Shown here: positions 14,234 to 20,790 of the stretch, one piece after another
Position numbering within the stretch: the stretch's first letter is position 1
Layout: each line of letters starts with the position of its first letter
Position numbers and translations under genes: made by a program
The notes under the pieces: generated by a model
Told to the model about the DNA's origin: nothing
The model's input: the letters and a program-made list of their open reading frames with translations, nothing else
Database searches by the model: none
NCBI GenBank assembly: GCA_900767835.1
Contig: CAAGAO010000007.1
Location: 1 to 21,066 of the forward strand
DNA from: Clostridia bacterium
Lineage (GTDB): Bacteria; Bacillota; Clostridia; Christensenellales; UBA1242
Direction: 5' to 3'
Length of the DNA stretch: 21,066 bases

Positions 14234-14482
14234 TTATTGAATATATTTTCTTGAATAAGATGTTGAATGAACTCGTTTGCCATCCAAATGTTGTCTATCT
14301 TGAAATATCAAATCAAAGAGTTTATCTATCTTTTTATTCCTTAAATAGTAAACATCTTGACTATATAAAATTGAACTATTGTCAATTTCATAATCTAAAT
14401 ATAGATTTTGTTTAACAATATATTTTTTGGTTCTATATACATTTGTTGCATCAATCATAAAATCTGGTAATTCTTTCTTCAT
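14234..14482 (-). CDS. 82-residue protein of unknown function
   Basis: The protein (MKKELPDFMIDATNVYRTKK...) is rich in Tyr, Lys and Asp, with no membrane segment and no recognised domain. Its ATG directly follows the stop codon of the 102-codon gene, with GGAGG inside that gene, so the pair is co-translated. It sits between a sigma-like regulator and the operator array of the filamentous operon, which suggests a control role, but this is only positional. Confidence 0.6.
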   Translation of the reverse strand: MKKELPDFMIDATNVYRTKKYIVKQNLYLDYEIDNSSILYSQDVYYLRNKKIDKLFDLIFQDRQHLDGKRVHSTSYSRKYIQ

Positions 14483-14791
14483 TTATTTATCCTCCATTAC
14501 TAAATTATTTTGTAAATATGTAATAAGATTTTTATTCATTCTTTGGACTTGAATGTATGAATATCCAAGTTTAAATGCTAGAGATTCTAGCGTATTGTTA
14601 TTTAAGTAAAGTGAAACATAAAATTCGTAAATTCTAGCAGGTGCTTTTCTTACTACATCATTATATTTTGAAATTTTATCTAAAACTGCACTTGGTCCTA
14701 TTGTCTTTGAACCAGCATCAAAACTATCTTTTCTCGAATAGAAAAATCTAATATCATTTAAATCATTTTTGATTGTATTGTATTCAATCAT
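14483..14791 (-). CDS. Small helix-turn-helix protein, sigma-region-4-like
   Basis: The 102-residue protein has an N-terminal region (IKNDLNDIRFFYSRKDSFDA) and a C-terminal helix-turn-helix of the phage ArpU/RinA kind: IYEFYVSLYLNNNTLESLAF followed by KLGYSYIQVQRMNKNLITYL. AAAGGAG precedes the ATG. It is encoded just upstream of promoter A of the filamentous operon and is a natural candidate for the factor that recognises the 11-bp repeats, though nothing shows this directly. A complex terminator-like hairpin stands 38 bp before the start and may control the gene by attenuation. Confidence 0.6.
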   Translation of the reverse strand: MIEYNTIKNDLNDIRFFYSRKDSFDAGSKTIGPSAVLDKISKYNDVVRKAPARIYEFYVSLYLNNNTLESLAFKLGYSYIQVQRMNKNLITYLQNNLVMEDK

Positions 14792-14829
14792 ATTTATACT
14801 CCTTTCAAATTTTTAATTTGTTGGGAATG

Positions 14830-14887
14830 AAAAAACACCCCAACGAGTGTGTGATTTCTCTCGATAATCACATTCGTAAAGGTGTTT
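14830..14887 (-). terminator. Branched terminator or attenuator before the 102-codon gene
   Basis: The outer stem 14833-14839 with 14881-14887 (AAACACC/GGTGTTT) encloses smaller stems (14843-14846 with 14874-14877; 14851-14856 with 14866-14871). Six T follow on the minus strand. No obvious promoter lies between it and the gene start 38 bp away, so it may act as an attenuator for the two following genes. Confidence 0.6.
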
Positions 14888-15001
14888 CTAAATACACTTG
14901 ACACGAATCTTGCTTATAGCGTATTGAATAAGGATTTACCATTAGTATTATTTCAACTCAACCTTAATTTGCACTATAAACGAAAATTTATTTTAATTTG
15001 T

Positions 15002-15178
15002 TTAATTACAAAACTTAACTTTAATAAGTTTTTCTTTACCTTTGTGTTCTTTGCTTACAACAACCACATTACAATGAGGACATTTGCAAGCTGTAGCACC
15101 ATCTTTCAGGACTGTTCCATAAATGTATTTGCTACATTCTGGACATCTAATTTTGACTTTATCTTTTTTAGACTCCAT
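15002..15178 (-). CDS. 58-residue zinc-ribbon protein (Com-like)
   Basis: This short gene encodes MESKKDKVKIRCPECSKYIY... with Cys pairs C12-P-E-C15 and C31-K-C33-P-H-C36, a four-Cys zinc ribbon as in small phage regulators such as Com of phage Mu. The rest is basic. GGAGG lies at 15190-15194, eleven bases before the ATG. It sits between the LexA-like gene and the small regulators, all in the same direction. It probably binds nucleic acid; the target is unknown. A longer ORF on the opposite strand here is its shadow. Confidence 0.7.
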   Translation of the reverse strand: MESKKDKVKIRCPECSKYIYGTVLKDGATACKCPHCNVVVVSKEHKGKEKLIKVKFCN

Positions 15179-15327
15179 CTTAATTTAACCTCCATTTCCC
15201 GTAATACATAAAGTTTTAGATTTAAAAAACTGAATGTGGGGTTGGGAAATCCACCACCTAAGTCTCTTAACTTTTGTATCTATATATAAAAGCACAAAAC
15301 GGGGCTAAGTCTTGTGATTTTACCGAA

Positions 15328-15936
15328 TTATGTTAAGTCTTTAATGACTTTTACTGCAACACCTTGAATTGTTACGCTTGGGAAATACATATCTTCCATA
15401 TTATCATTTTCAGGGTGCAATCTAACTCTTTTTTTCTTTTTATCTAAATAATAGCGCTTTAATGTTGCTTCGTTGTCTATGAGTGCGACAATTATTTGAC
15501 CTTCTTCAGCTGATTCTTGTTTTTTTACAATGACTAAATCTCCACTAGAAATATTAGCATTTATCATACTATTGCCGTTTGCAACTAATATAAAGAATTC
15601 TCCAGAACCTAATAGAAATTTTGGGATAGAAACATATCTTTCAATATTTTCTTCTGCTAGTAGTGGAGTTCCACAAGCAATGCTACCAACAACTGGCAAA
15701 TCTAAACATTCATTGTTCGATTTTTGCATTTTTTGTGTCATAAGTCCACGACTGCCAGACAAGTTAAGTATCATACCACGAGATTCCATTGCTTTAATAT
15801 AGTTACTTACGCATGCACTTGTGATTGATAACTTGTTTGCAATTTCTCTATAAGTAGGTGTTCTTCTAGTTGTATCATAGAATTCATCAACAAAATCAAC
15901 TATTTGTTTCATCAATTCTTCACTTTTACTTCTCAT
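15328..15936 (-). CDS. LexA-like repressor with S24 autoprotease domain
   Basis: This 202-residue protein has a LexA-type winged helix (residues about 5-70, with TPTYREIANKLSITSACVSN) and an S24 peptidase domain. The cleavage site is VVGSIACGTPLLAEENIERY with the scissile bond at Cys88-Gly89, where most LexA proteins have Ala-Gly and UmuD has Cys-Gly. The catalytic Ser123 (GNSM) and Lys160 (ATLKRY) are present. It should be inactivated by RecA filaments after DNA damage and so link induction of the element to the SOS response. The start at 15934-15936 is chosen because AAAGGAA lies eight bases upstream; earlier in-frame ATGs lack a ribosome binding site. A consensus promoter and a palindromic operator lie directly upstream. 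It is more likely the element's repressor than host LexA because it lies beside the recombinase. Confidence 0.88.
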   Translation of the reverse strand: MRSKSEELMKQIVDFVDEFYDTTRRTPTYREIANKLSITSACVSNYIKAMESRGMILNLSGSRGLMTQKMQKSNNECLDLPVVGSIACGTPLLAEENIERYVSIPKFLLGSGEFFILVANGNSMINANISSGDLVIVKKQESAEEGQIIVALIDNEATLKRYYLDKKKKRVRLHPENDNMEDMYFPSVTIQGVAVKVIKDLT

Positions 15937-15965
15937 AAGTGAAATTCCTTTAATTTTGTTTAACA

Positions 15966-15979
15966 TTAGCATTTGCTAA
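15966..15979. promoter_or_regulatory. Palindromic operator TTAGCATTTGCTAA
   Basis: The 14-bp element has 5-bp inverted arms and lies just downstream of the expected start point of the lexA-like promoter, where a bound repressor would block transcription. It differs from the Gram-positive SOS box (CGAAC-N4-GTTCG), so the protein may have its own specificity. Confidence 0.55.
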
Positions 15980-15989
15980 CGATACAAGT

Positions 15990-16018
15990 ATTATATAGAT
16001 AAAATTTTAGAATGTCAA
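15990..16018 (-). promoter_or_regulatory. Consensus promoter of the LexA-like gene
   Basis: On the minus strand TTGACA (16013-16018) and TATAAT (15990-15995) are separated by exactly 17 bp, a perfect sigma-70/sigma-A promoter. Confidence 0.9.
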
Positions 16019-16038
16019 TAGATTTTAAGGAAATTTAT

Positions 16039-16185
16039 TCAGGGTGGATGGTTATCTTTTTCTTTATAATACTTTTTTATTATTTGTTTCATATTTTTAA
16101 TAAAGATAGGGTATTCGTTTTTACTCATTAAAGATAAATCTATAAGCCCACTAACATAGATTTTTATGTTTTCTTTGTTATCCAT
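16039..16185 (-). CDS. 48-residue protein upstream of the LexA-like gene
   Basis: A strong AAGGAGG lies before an ATG that opens a 48-codon frame: MDNKENIKIYVSGLIDLSLM... ending in KKYYKEKDNHPP. The protein is small, helical and basic towards the end, with no membrane segment. It lies about 100 bp upstream of the LexA-like gene and directly downstream of promoter B, so it shares control with the filamentous operon. It could be an anti-repressor or regulator, but I do not recognise it. Confidence 0.55.
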   Translation of the reverse strand: MDNKENIKIYVSGLIDLSLMSKNEYPIFIKNMKQIIKKYYKEKDNHPP

Positions 16186-16205
16186 AACTGCCTCCTTACA
16201 TGGCA

Positions 16206-16306
16206 AATATAGGATATTGTGAGGAACAATGGTATCTCATCTATGTTGCGTTTATATATCACTTTTATTAGATTTTTTATCAAATATATATCATTTATGT
16301 ATCATA
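16206..16306 (-). promoter_or_regulatory. Leftward promoter B with two tandem pairs of 11-bp operator repeats
   Basis: The -10 box is TATATT (16206-16211, complement) with a weak -35 (TACCAT). Repeats TATGTTGCGTT and TATATATCACT (16242-16263) begin 31 bp upstream, and TATATATCATT and TATGTATCATA (16285-16306) follow 43 bp further. The layout copies promoter A. The array also lies upstream of the rightward recombinase genes and could affect them. Confidence 0.6.
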
Positions 16307-16530
16307 AACATACAAATTGTTCTTTGGTAGCTTTAAGATAGCTGCTCCTTTTTCGCTGGGAGATGTTATCAGTGAATGTCTTTGTTGTCAAAGGAAAAAA
16401 TTATTGCTTAAAACTTCAAACTTAAAGACTTATAAGTCAATATTTTTTTCTTTATCTTTGACCCCTGCTTCCATTCCCTGATTATTTTTTCATGTCGAAA
16501 AAATAAATTTCGGCAAAAGGAGATAACGCT
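16307..16530 (+). promoter_or_regulatory. Leader of the recombinase operon with a weak candidate promoter
   Basis: A possible rightward promoter is TTGACC (16458-16463) and TTATTT (16482-16487) with an 18-bp spacer. A 12-bp palindrome GACTTATAAGTC (16427-16438) followed by a T-run lies upstream. A small hairpin (GTCGAAA / TTTCGGC, about 16494-16514) ends just before the AAAAGGAG of the 55-codon gene and could influence its translation. Confidence 0.35.
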
Positions 16531-16698
16531 ATGCTTTTTGAACAATTTGTAAAAGTAAAAACCTATAAAAAAGATACATTTTGTTTATATGAAAGTTACA
16601 AACTTGAAACAAAGGCGAGATATAGAATTAATACCAATGTTTCAAGTTGCGTCCTATCCTTAATTTATAAAAATAATCAAGGAGGCATTAAAAATTGA
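16531..16698 (+). CDS. 55-residue leader protein overlapping the recombinase start
   Basis: AAAAGGAG precedes an ATG that opens a 55-codon frame (MLFEQFVKVKTYKKDTFCLY...). Its stop codon overlaps the TTG start of the serine recombinase (TTGA), so the two are translationally coupled. The protein is basic with no recognised domain. It could be a recombination accessory factor or may only set the level of recombinase translation. Confidence 0.6.
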   Translation: MLFEQFVKVKTYKKDTFCLYESYKLETKARYRINTNVSSCVLSLIYKNNQGGIKN

Positions 16699-18272
16699 TA
16701 AAAGGTGTTATTTATGCAAGATATTCTAGTGATAGTCAAACTGAACAATCTATTGAAGGACAGTTAAGAGTTTGCAATCAATTTGCTCAAAATAACAATA
16801 TTGAAGTTGTTGCAACATACATAGATAGAGCTATGACTGGTACAAACGACAATAGACCAGATTTTCAAAGAATGATTAAAGATAGTTCAAAGCAATTATG
16901 GAATTGTGTAATTGTGTATAAACTAGATCGTTTTAGTAGAAACAAGTATGAAACTGCAATGCACAAAAAGACTTTAAGAGATAATGGAGTAAAAATATTA
17001 TCCGCAATGGAAAATATACCAAACACTCCAGAGGGTATCATACTTGAATCTTTACTAGAAGGTATGGCTGAATATTATTCAGCTGAACTTAGTCAAAAAG
17101 TTCTTCGTGGACTTAATGAAAGTTATATAAAAGGAAACTTTACAGGTGGTGTTCCACTTTATGGCTACAATGTCGTGGATAAAAAAGTTGTGATAAACGA
17201 AACTGAAGCAGAAATAATAAAGGAAATATTTACAAAGTTTAGTCAAGGATATACTGGAGTTGATATAGCAAAAGATTTACTTGCTCGTGGAATAAAAACA
17301 AAAACTGGAAAACCTTTTAATGATAAAAAGATATATAAAGTTATTCAAAATACCAAATATATTGGCAAAGTTATACATAGAGATAAAGTTTATACAAACA
17401 TATATCCAGCAATAGTAGATGAAGTAACTTGGCAAAAAGTTCAAAATATTAGGCAAGCATTCAAACATCATGAACTTGGCAAAATGGATAAATTTGAATA
17501 CATACTTTCTGGCAAACTTGTTTGTGGATATTGCAAAAATAAAATTGTTGGACTTGGTGGTAAGTCTCAAAATGGAGTAATAAAATACAGATACTATACC
17601 TGTTTAACTAAAACAAGAAGAAAAAATATTCACTGTGAGTATATTCCAGTAAGACGAGAGCTTTTGGAAGATGAAATAATGAATGTAACTTGGAAGGTTT
17701 TATCTAATAAATGCAATTTGAAAAAACTTGCTAAAAGTATAATTGCTTGTCATGATGATTCTGATGAAAATGAAAGCAAATTGAAATCTTTAGAAGGTGC
17801 AAGGACATCATTATTAAAGTCCACTGAAAATCTAATTTCTGCGTTAGAACAAGGTTTTGTTACTGAACAAACTAAATTTAGATTAAAAGAACTTGAAACT
17901 CAAATTTCTATGCTAGATGTTGAAATAGAAGTTGAAAAACAAAGAAACTATACATATCTAACTGAAGAAATGGTTTTAGACTTTTTTAACAAAGTTATTT
18001 GTGGAGATATTCAAAATCAAGAAGTTAGAAAGCAAATCGTTAAAATGTTTATTAGAGAAATACTTATATATAACGATAAAATGCTCATAATCTACAACTT
18101 TACTGACCAATTTGTTTCAAAAGGAACAATTCCTGATGATGTACATCAAATTGAATTAAAAAATCTAAAAGACAACTTTATGACTGAAGATGAAGTAGAT
18201 AAACAGGCAGATATGCAATTTTTCTATTCCAACGAATACTTTGGTGTAAAGAAAAATATAGTAAAACCTTAA
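16695..18272 (+). CDS. Large serine recombinase (integrase)
   Basis: This 525-residue site-specific recombinase should integrate and excise the element. The N-terminal resolvase domain (about 1-145) has IYARYSSDSQ with the catalytic Ser (residue 11) and YKLDRFSRN. It is followed by the recombinase domain (about 150-265, with GGVPLYGYNV and IYKVIQNTKYIGKVIHRDKV), a zinc ribbon (LVCGYCKNKI...YYTC...IHCEY, about 275-320) and a coiled coil (about 355-425). The start is TTG at 16695 with GGAGG nine bases upstream. It is the last element gene before a terminator, so the right attachment site probably lies within the next few hundred bases. Confidence 0.95.
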   Translation: MIKGVIYARYSSDSQTEQSIEGQLRVCNQFAQNNNIEVVATYIDRAMTGTNDNRPDFQRMIKDSSKQLWNCVIVYKLDRFSRNKYETAMHKKTLRDNGVKILSAMENIPNTPEGIILESLLEGMAEYYSAELSQKVLRGLNESYIKGNFTGGVPLYGYNVVDKKVVINETEAEIIKEIFTKFSQGYTGVDIAKDLLARGIKTKTGKPFNDKKIYKVIQNTKYIGKVIHRDKVYTNIYPAIVDEVTWQKVQNIRQAFKHHELGKMDKFEYILSGKLVCGYCKNKIVGLGGKSQNGVIKYRYYTCLTKTRRKNIHCEYIPVRRELLEDEIMNVTWKVLSNKCNLKKLAKSIIACHDDSDENESKLKSLEGARTSLLKSTENLISALEQGFVTEQTKFRLKELETQISMLDVEIEVEKQRNYTYLTEEMVLDFFNKVICGDIQNQEVRKQIVKMFIREILIYNDKMLIIYNFTDQFVSKGTIPDDVHQIELKNLKDNFMTEDEVDKQADMQFFYSNEYFGVKKNIVKP

Positions 18273-18279
18273 ATAAAAA

Positions 18280-18312
18280 CCTTATTATGACAAAACATAA
18301 TAAGGCTTTTTT
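18280..18312 (+). terminator. Terminator of the recombinase gene
   Basis: CCTTATTATG (18280-18289) and CATAATAAGG (18296-18305) form a perfect 10-bp stem with a 6-base loop, followed by C and six T. Confidence 0.9.
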
Positions 18313-18353
18313 ATTTGCTAAAACTCTAACTTAATAATTTACAAAAATAAGAA

Positions 18354-18402
18354 GTTCGAATCCCTTTTCAAATCTCTAGTGGAGACCGCAAGGGATACGA
18401 AC
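18354..18402. repeat. Inverted repeat between recombinase and tRNA
   Basis: GTTCGAATCCCTT (18354-18366) and AAGGGATACGAAC (18390-18402) pair over 13 bp with one mismatch. The arm resembles a tRNA T-arm (GTTCGAATCC). It lies where the right attachment site of the element is expected; whether it is part of it is unknown. Confidence 0.5.
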
Positions 18403-18413
18403 TCATAAAAAAT

Positions 18414-18445
18414 AAAAAAATTCGGGCTAAAAAACTTAGTCCGAA
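18414..18445 (-). terminator. Terminator of the tRNA-Ser gene
   Basis: On the minus strand TTCGGACTAA and TTAGCCCGAA form a 10-bp stem with one mismatch, followed by seven T. It starts 14 bases after the tRNA 3' end. Confidence 0.8.
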
Positions 18446-18458
18446 CTCGCAATGTTAC

Positions 18459-18549
18459 TGGCGGAGAAAGAGGGATTTGAACCCTCGCGCCCTGTTACAG
18501 ACCTACTCCCTTAGCAGGGGAGCCCCTTCGACCACTTGGGTATTTCTCC
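18459..18549 (-). tRNA. tRNA-Ser (anticodon GCT)
   Basis: The 91-nt gene has acceptor arms GGAGAAA/TTTCTCC, a CTCCC-CTGCTAA-GGGAG anticodon arm with anticodon GCT (complement of 18513-18515), a long variable arm as in all tRNA-Ser, the T-arm GAGGGTTCAAATCCCTC and an encoded CCA. It reads AGC/AGT codons. It is probably host DNA adjoining the integrated element. Confidence 0.95.
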
Positions 18550-18722
18550 ATATTAAATTGTGAAAGCAAGGGGCGACCCTGCTAAGGGAGGAACTCCCGC
18601 AGCAGGGGGCATTGACCAAAACAAAAGTTGCCAGTGGCAAGTTTTGTGGTTAATGCTAAAGTGAGGGTTTAAACAAAGTATTAAACCCGAACTGGTTTCG
18701 ACCACTTGGGTATTTCTCCATA
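18527..18722. repeat. 26-bp direct repeat of the tRNA-Ser 5' part flanking a palindrome-rich segment
   Basis: TTCGACCACTTGGGTATTTC plus CTCCATA occurs at 18527-18552 (inside the tRNA gene) and again at 18697-18722, offset by 170 bp. Between them are an inverted copy of the anticodon arm (CCCTGCTAAGGGAG at 18577-18590, forming a hairpin with 18594-18607) and further palindromes (GGGTTTAA / TTAAACCC). This may be a past insertion with target duplication, an attachment site, or a degraded tandem tRNA copy. Confidence 0.65.
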
Positions 18723-19184
18723 ATCATCAATTTATTAAGTTGAATGTCTCAATAAATACTTTCTTAAAATAGCACAAAAAAATTTTTGTGTCAATAAAAT
18801 TTTAAATATAATTGTTTTTTCTTATTTTTTAGATTATAGTTAATAAATGATTTATATATTAATATAAATTTAAATTTTGTTTTTAAAAATTGTTATTCCT
18901 TGTTTTATTAGTTTTGTGTATTGTTTTGAATTGCTATGATGTTGAACAATATTAAAATTATTACTATATTTAACTATCTTATAACAAAATATGATGCCAA
19001 TACAAAACACTAAATTGATAAATTGCAAGAATTTAACGCATTTTTTAAAAAAATATTTAAAATTTTTGATTGATATGATACAATACTAAAAATTAATTGT
19101 TTAAAGAATAAACGATGAATACAAATAATTTTTTACCTGATTTTAGCAATTAATAAAAAAATGTTTTATTGAAAGGACAAGAAT
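18723..19184. other. AT-rich non-coding stretch before the acetyltransferase gene
   Basis: No ORF with a ribosome binding site and no RNA gene is seen. A possible extended -10 promoter (TG-A-TACAAT, 19076-19084) faces the acetyltransferase gene; no good -35 accompanies it. Confidence 0.4.
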
Positions 19185-19670
19185 ACGATATCATACAGAA
19201 AAGCAAATATAGATGATTTAGAAAAAATATGGGATAAAGATATTGCAGAAAATAACATAGAAGAATGTTGGGTTCGTTGGAAAAATCAATATATAGATTA
19301 TAACAAGATGGGCAAACCAACGACTTTTGTAGTTTTAGATAATAATGAACCAGTTGGGCAAATAACCGTTTTGTTTTCGCCCGAATGTTCGGCTGTAAAA
19401 AATAAACCAATGTTGTGTGACGGCAAAACAATAGCAAATATGAATGCTTTTAGGATAGATAAAAATTATGAATGGCAAGGACATATTTCTAATCTGGTAA
19501 AAATGGCAGAAGAATATGCAAAAGCGAAGGGCATTACTTGTCTTACAATAGGAAGTGAAGCAAAAGAAAGTAGAAACTTGGCAATATATTTACATTTTGG
19601 ATATACTAAATTTGTAACTAGTTTTATTGAAGATGACGAGTTGGTTCTGTTTTATAAAAAACAAATTTAA
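19185..19670 (+). CDS. GNAT N-acetyltransferase, start codon apparently ACG
   Basis: The reading frame from 19185 gives ISYRKANIDDLEKIWDKDIA after the first codon, a normal GNAT N-terminus, and continues through VLDNNEPVGQITVLF, MNAFRIDKNYEWQGHISNLV (acetyl-CoA binding region) and KESRNLAIYLHFGYTKF. About 161 residues is usual for the family. The codon where ATG is expected is ACG, seven bases after AAAGGA; upstream in frame there is a stop at 19170 and no other start. The first ATG, at 19308, would remove about 41 residues of the fold. Either ACG is used weakly or the gene is freshly inactivated by an ATG to ACG change. The substrate is unknown. Confidence 0.75.
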   Translation, partial: TISYRKANIDDLEKIWDKDIAENNIEECWVRWKNQYIDYNKMGKPTTFVVLDNNEPVGQITVLFSPECSAVKNKPMLCDGKTIANMNAFRIDKNYEWQGHISNLVKMAEEYAKAKGITCLTIGSEAKESRNLAIYLHFGYTKFVTSFIEDDELVLFYKKQI

Positions 19671-19752
19671 TTAAATTTTTAATTAGAGTATTTATTTAAA
19701 TTTATTCTATTAGGTTTATATTAAAAAGTTATTTTTAATTATTGTTTCAAAC

Positions 19753-19803
19753 AAAAAAAACAAACTAAGAGTTAATTTATTTAACTTTTGGTTTGTTTTT
19801 TTT
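19753..19803. terminator. Bidirectional terminator between convergent genes
   Basis: Near-complementary arms (AAAACAAACTAAGAGTTAA and TTAACTTTTGGTTTGTTTT) with A-rich and T-rich flanks form a terminator in both directions between the acetyltransferase and the leftward 187-codon gene. Confidence 0.85.
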
Positions 19804-19872
19804 AATGCATAATTAACAGAAAAAAGTATTGTTGTTTCTATTGATTTATATGATAAAGGTGTAAGAGCAATC

Positions 19873-20436
19873 TTATAATTGCTTCAAAATGCTTTTAATG
19901 GTTCCAATTTGCAAATTCATTTCGTCAATCAAATTAATGGCAAATTCTTTTATTTCAGGGCAAATATTGTAAGCCAAAACATTTTTAGATGTGTTGATGC
20001 TCCCTTCTAAAAGAGCTGTCATTGTGGTTAAATATAACATATCTAAATTGTTTGTTGCTGGTGCAGAGTTTAATCTTTGCATCATATTTCCATAAATTTC
20101 GTTAAATTTACGCATATACAATTTTATATCTCTTTCATTGTTGCATACACAAGCACAGTCTTCGGTTATTTCGTTTAATTTTTGTAACTCATTGTTGCGG
20201 TCAAAAGTCATATTTTTTGCAAAATTTTCAATATCAGTGTTGGTTGTATATTTTAATATATTGTCATTCATTTCAATGCTTGCTTGAAGCATAGGAGTTA
20301 TTTGGCTAATATATGTTCCACCAACACTTTTGCCGATCTCGACCGAGTCAATACTTTTTTTCATTCTGTCAATAATGTCATAATATGTATTTAAATATTC
20401 CTTACTGTTATCACTAAGTTTTTTAACAATAAACAT
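19873..20436 (-). CDS. Helical hypothetical protein with two related halves
   Basis: The 187-residue protein has no signal peptide and is predicted all-helical. Two segments look related: PMLQASIEMNDNILKYTTNT followed by DIENFAKNM (about 48-76), and TALLEGSINTSKNVLAYNIC followed by PEIKEFAINLIDEM (about 139-172). This suggests an internal duplication of a helical hairpin, loosely like DUF305-type bundles. A Cys-rich turn (DCACVCNNE) lies between. GGAGG precedes the ATG. It appears monocistronic and host-encoded. The function is unknown. Confidence 0.65.
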   Translation of the reverse strand: MFIVKKLSDNSKEYLNTYYDIIDRMKKSIDSVEIGKSVGGTYISQITPMLQASIEMNDNILKYTTNTDIENFAKNMTFDRNNELQKLNEITEDCACVCNNERDIKLYMRKFNEIYGNMMQRLNSAPATNNLDMLYLTTMTALLEGSINTSKNVLAYNICPEIKEFAINLIDEMNLQIGTIKSILKQL

Positions 20437-20532
20437 AATTCCTCCATTACAAATATTTATGTATATAACCGATAAATTGTGAAAAATTTAATTTTTTTCT
20501 CAAATCTTTGCTTCAATTATAAAACCTTAGGA

Positions 20533-20589
20533 AACCACAAGACCTTGTTTTAATCACAAAACATTAAGATAACCACAAAACCTTTTCTC
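20533..20589 (+). repeat. Three 19-bp degenerate direct repeats
   Basis: Units begin AACCACAAGACCTT (20533), AATCACAAAACATT (20552) and AACCACAAAACCTT (20571), each 19 bp after the previous one. They adjoin the palindromic element and may be part of it. Confidence 0.6.
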
Positions 20590-20663
20590 CCTGTCAGGGG
20601 AGGTGGATTTTGTGAAAATATTGTCAACGACTGACAATATTTTCACAAAAGACGGAGGGGTTA
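20586..20663. mobile_element. Palindromic repeat element (MITE/REP-like)
   Basis: The core is a perfect 19-bp inverted repeat, 20608-20626 with 20632-20650, around a 5-base loop. It is flanked by CTCCCTGTCAGGGGAG and GACGGAGGGG. The extreme symmetry and GC-rich edges in AT-rich intergenic DNA suggest a small dispersed repeat element. Copy number cannot be judged from one window. Confidence 0.55.
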
Positions 20664-20676
20664 TCCTGCATATTAG

Positions 20677-20733
20677 TCTTCGGAGAACAACTATTCAAAA
20701 AAATATAGAATAGCCATACTTCGAAGATTTTTT
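20677..20733 (+). terminator. Long hairpin with T-run upstream of the G9 promoter
   Basis: TCTTCGGAG (20677-20685) pairs with CTTCGAAGA (20719-20727), with an inner CTATTC/GAATAG stem, and six T follow. It may isolate the downstream promoter from read-through. No rightward gene lies before it, so it could also end an unrecognised small RNA. Confidence 0.5.
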
Positions 20734-20762
20734 AACTTTTTTTAACAATTTGTAAAAATCGT

Positions 20763-20790
20763 TTGACAACGCGGGGGGGGGAGATATAAT
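20763..20790 (+). promoter_or_regulatory. Consensus promoter with a G9 tract in the spacer (candidate phase-variable promoter)
   Basis: TTGACA (20763-20768) and TATAAT (20785-20790) are both perfect and separated by 16 bp, which include nine consecutive G (20773-20781). Gain of one G gives the optimal 17-bp spacing and loss weakens the promoter, so slippage would change expression of the secreted protein at 20891. Confidence 0.8.

Noticed and set aside
14882..15211. Rightward 109-codon ORF opposite the zinc-ribbon gene
   Set aside because: It has no ribosome binding site; the opposite strand has a ribosome binding site and a four-Cys zinc ribbon, so this is a shadow.
15211..15327. Repeated AGACTTA motifs after the LexA-like gene as operators
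   Set aside because: The three copies are short and irregularly spaced in AT-rich DNA; chance cannot be excluded.
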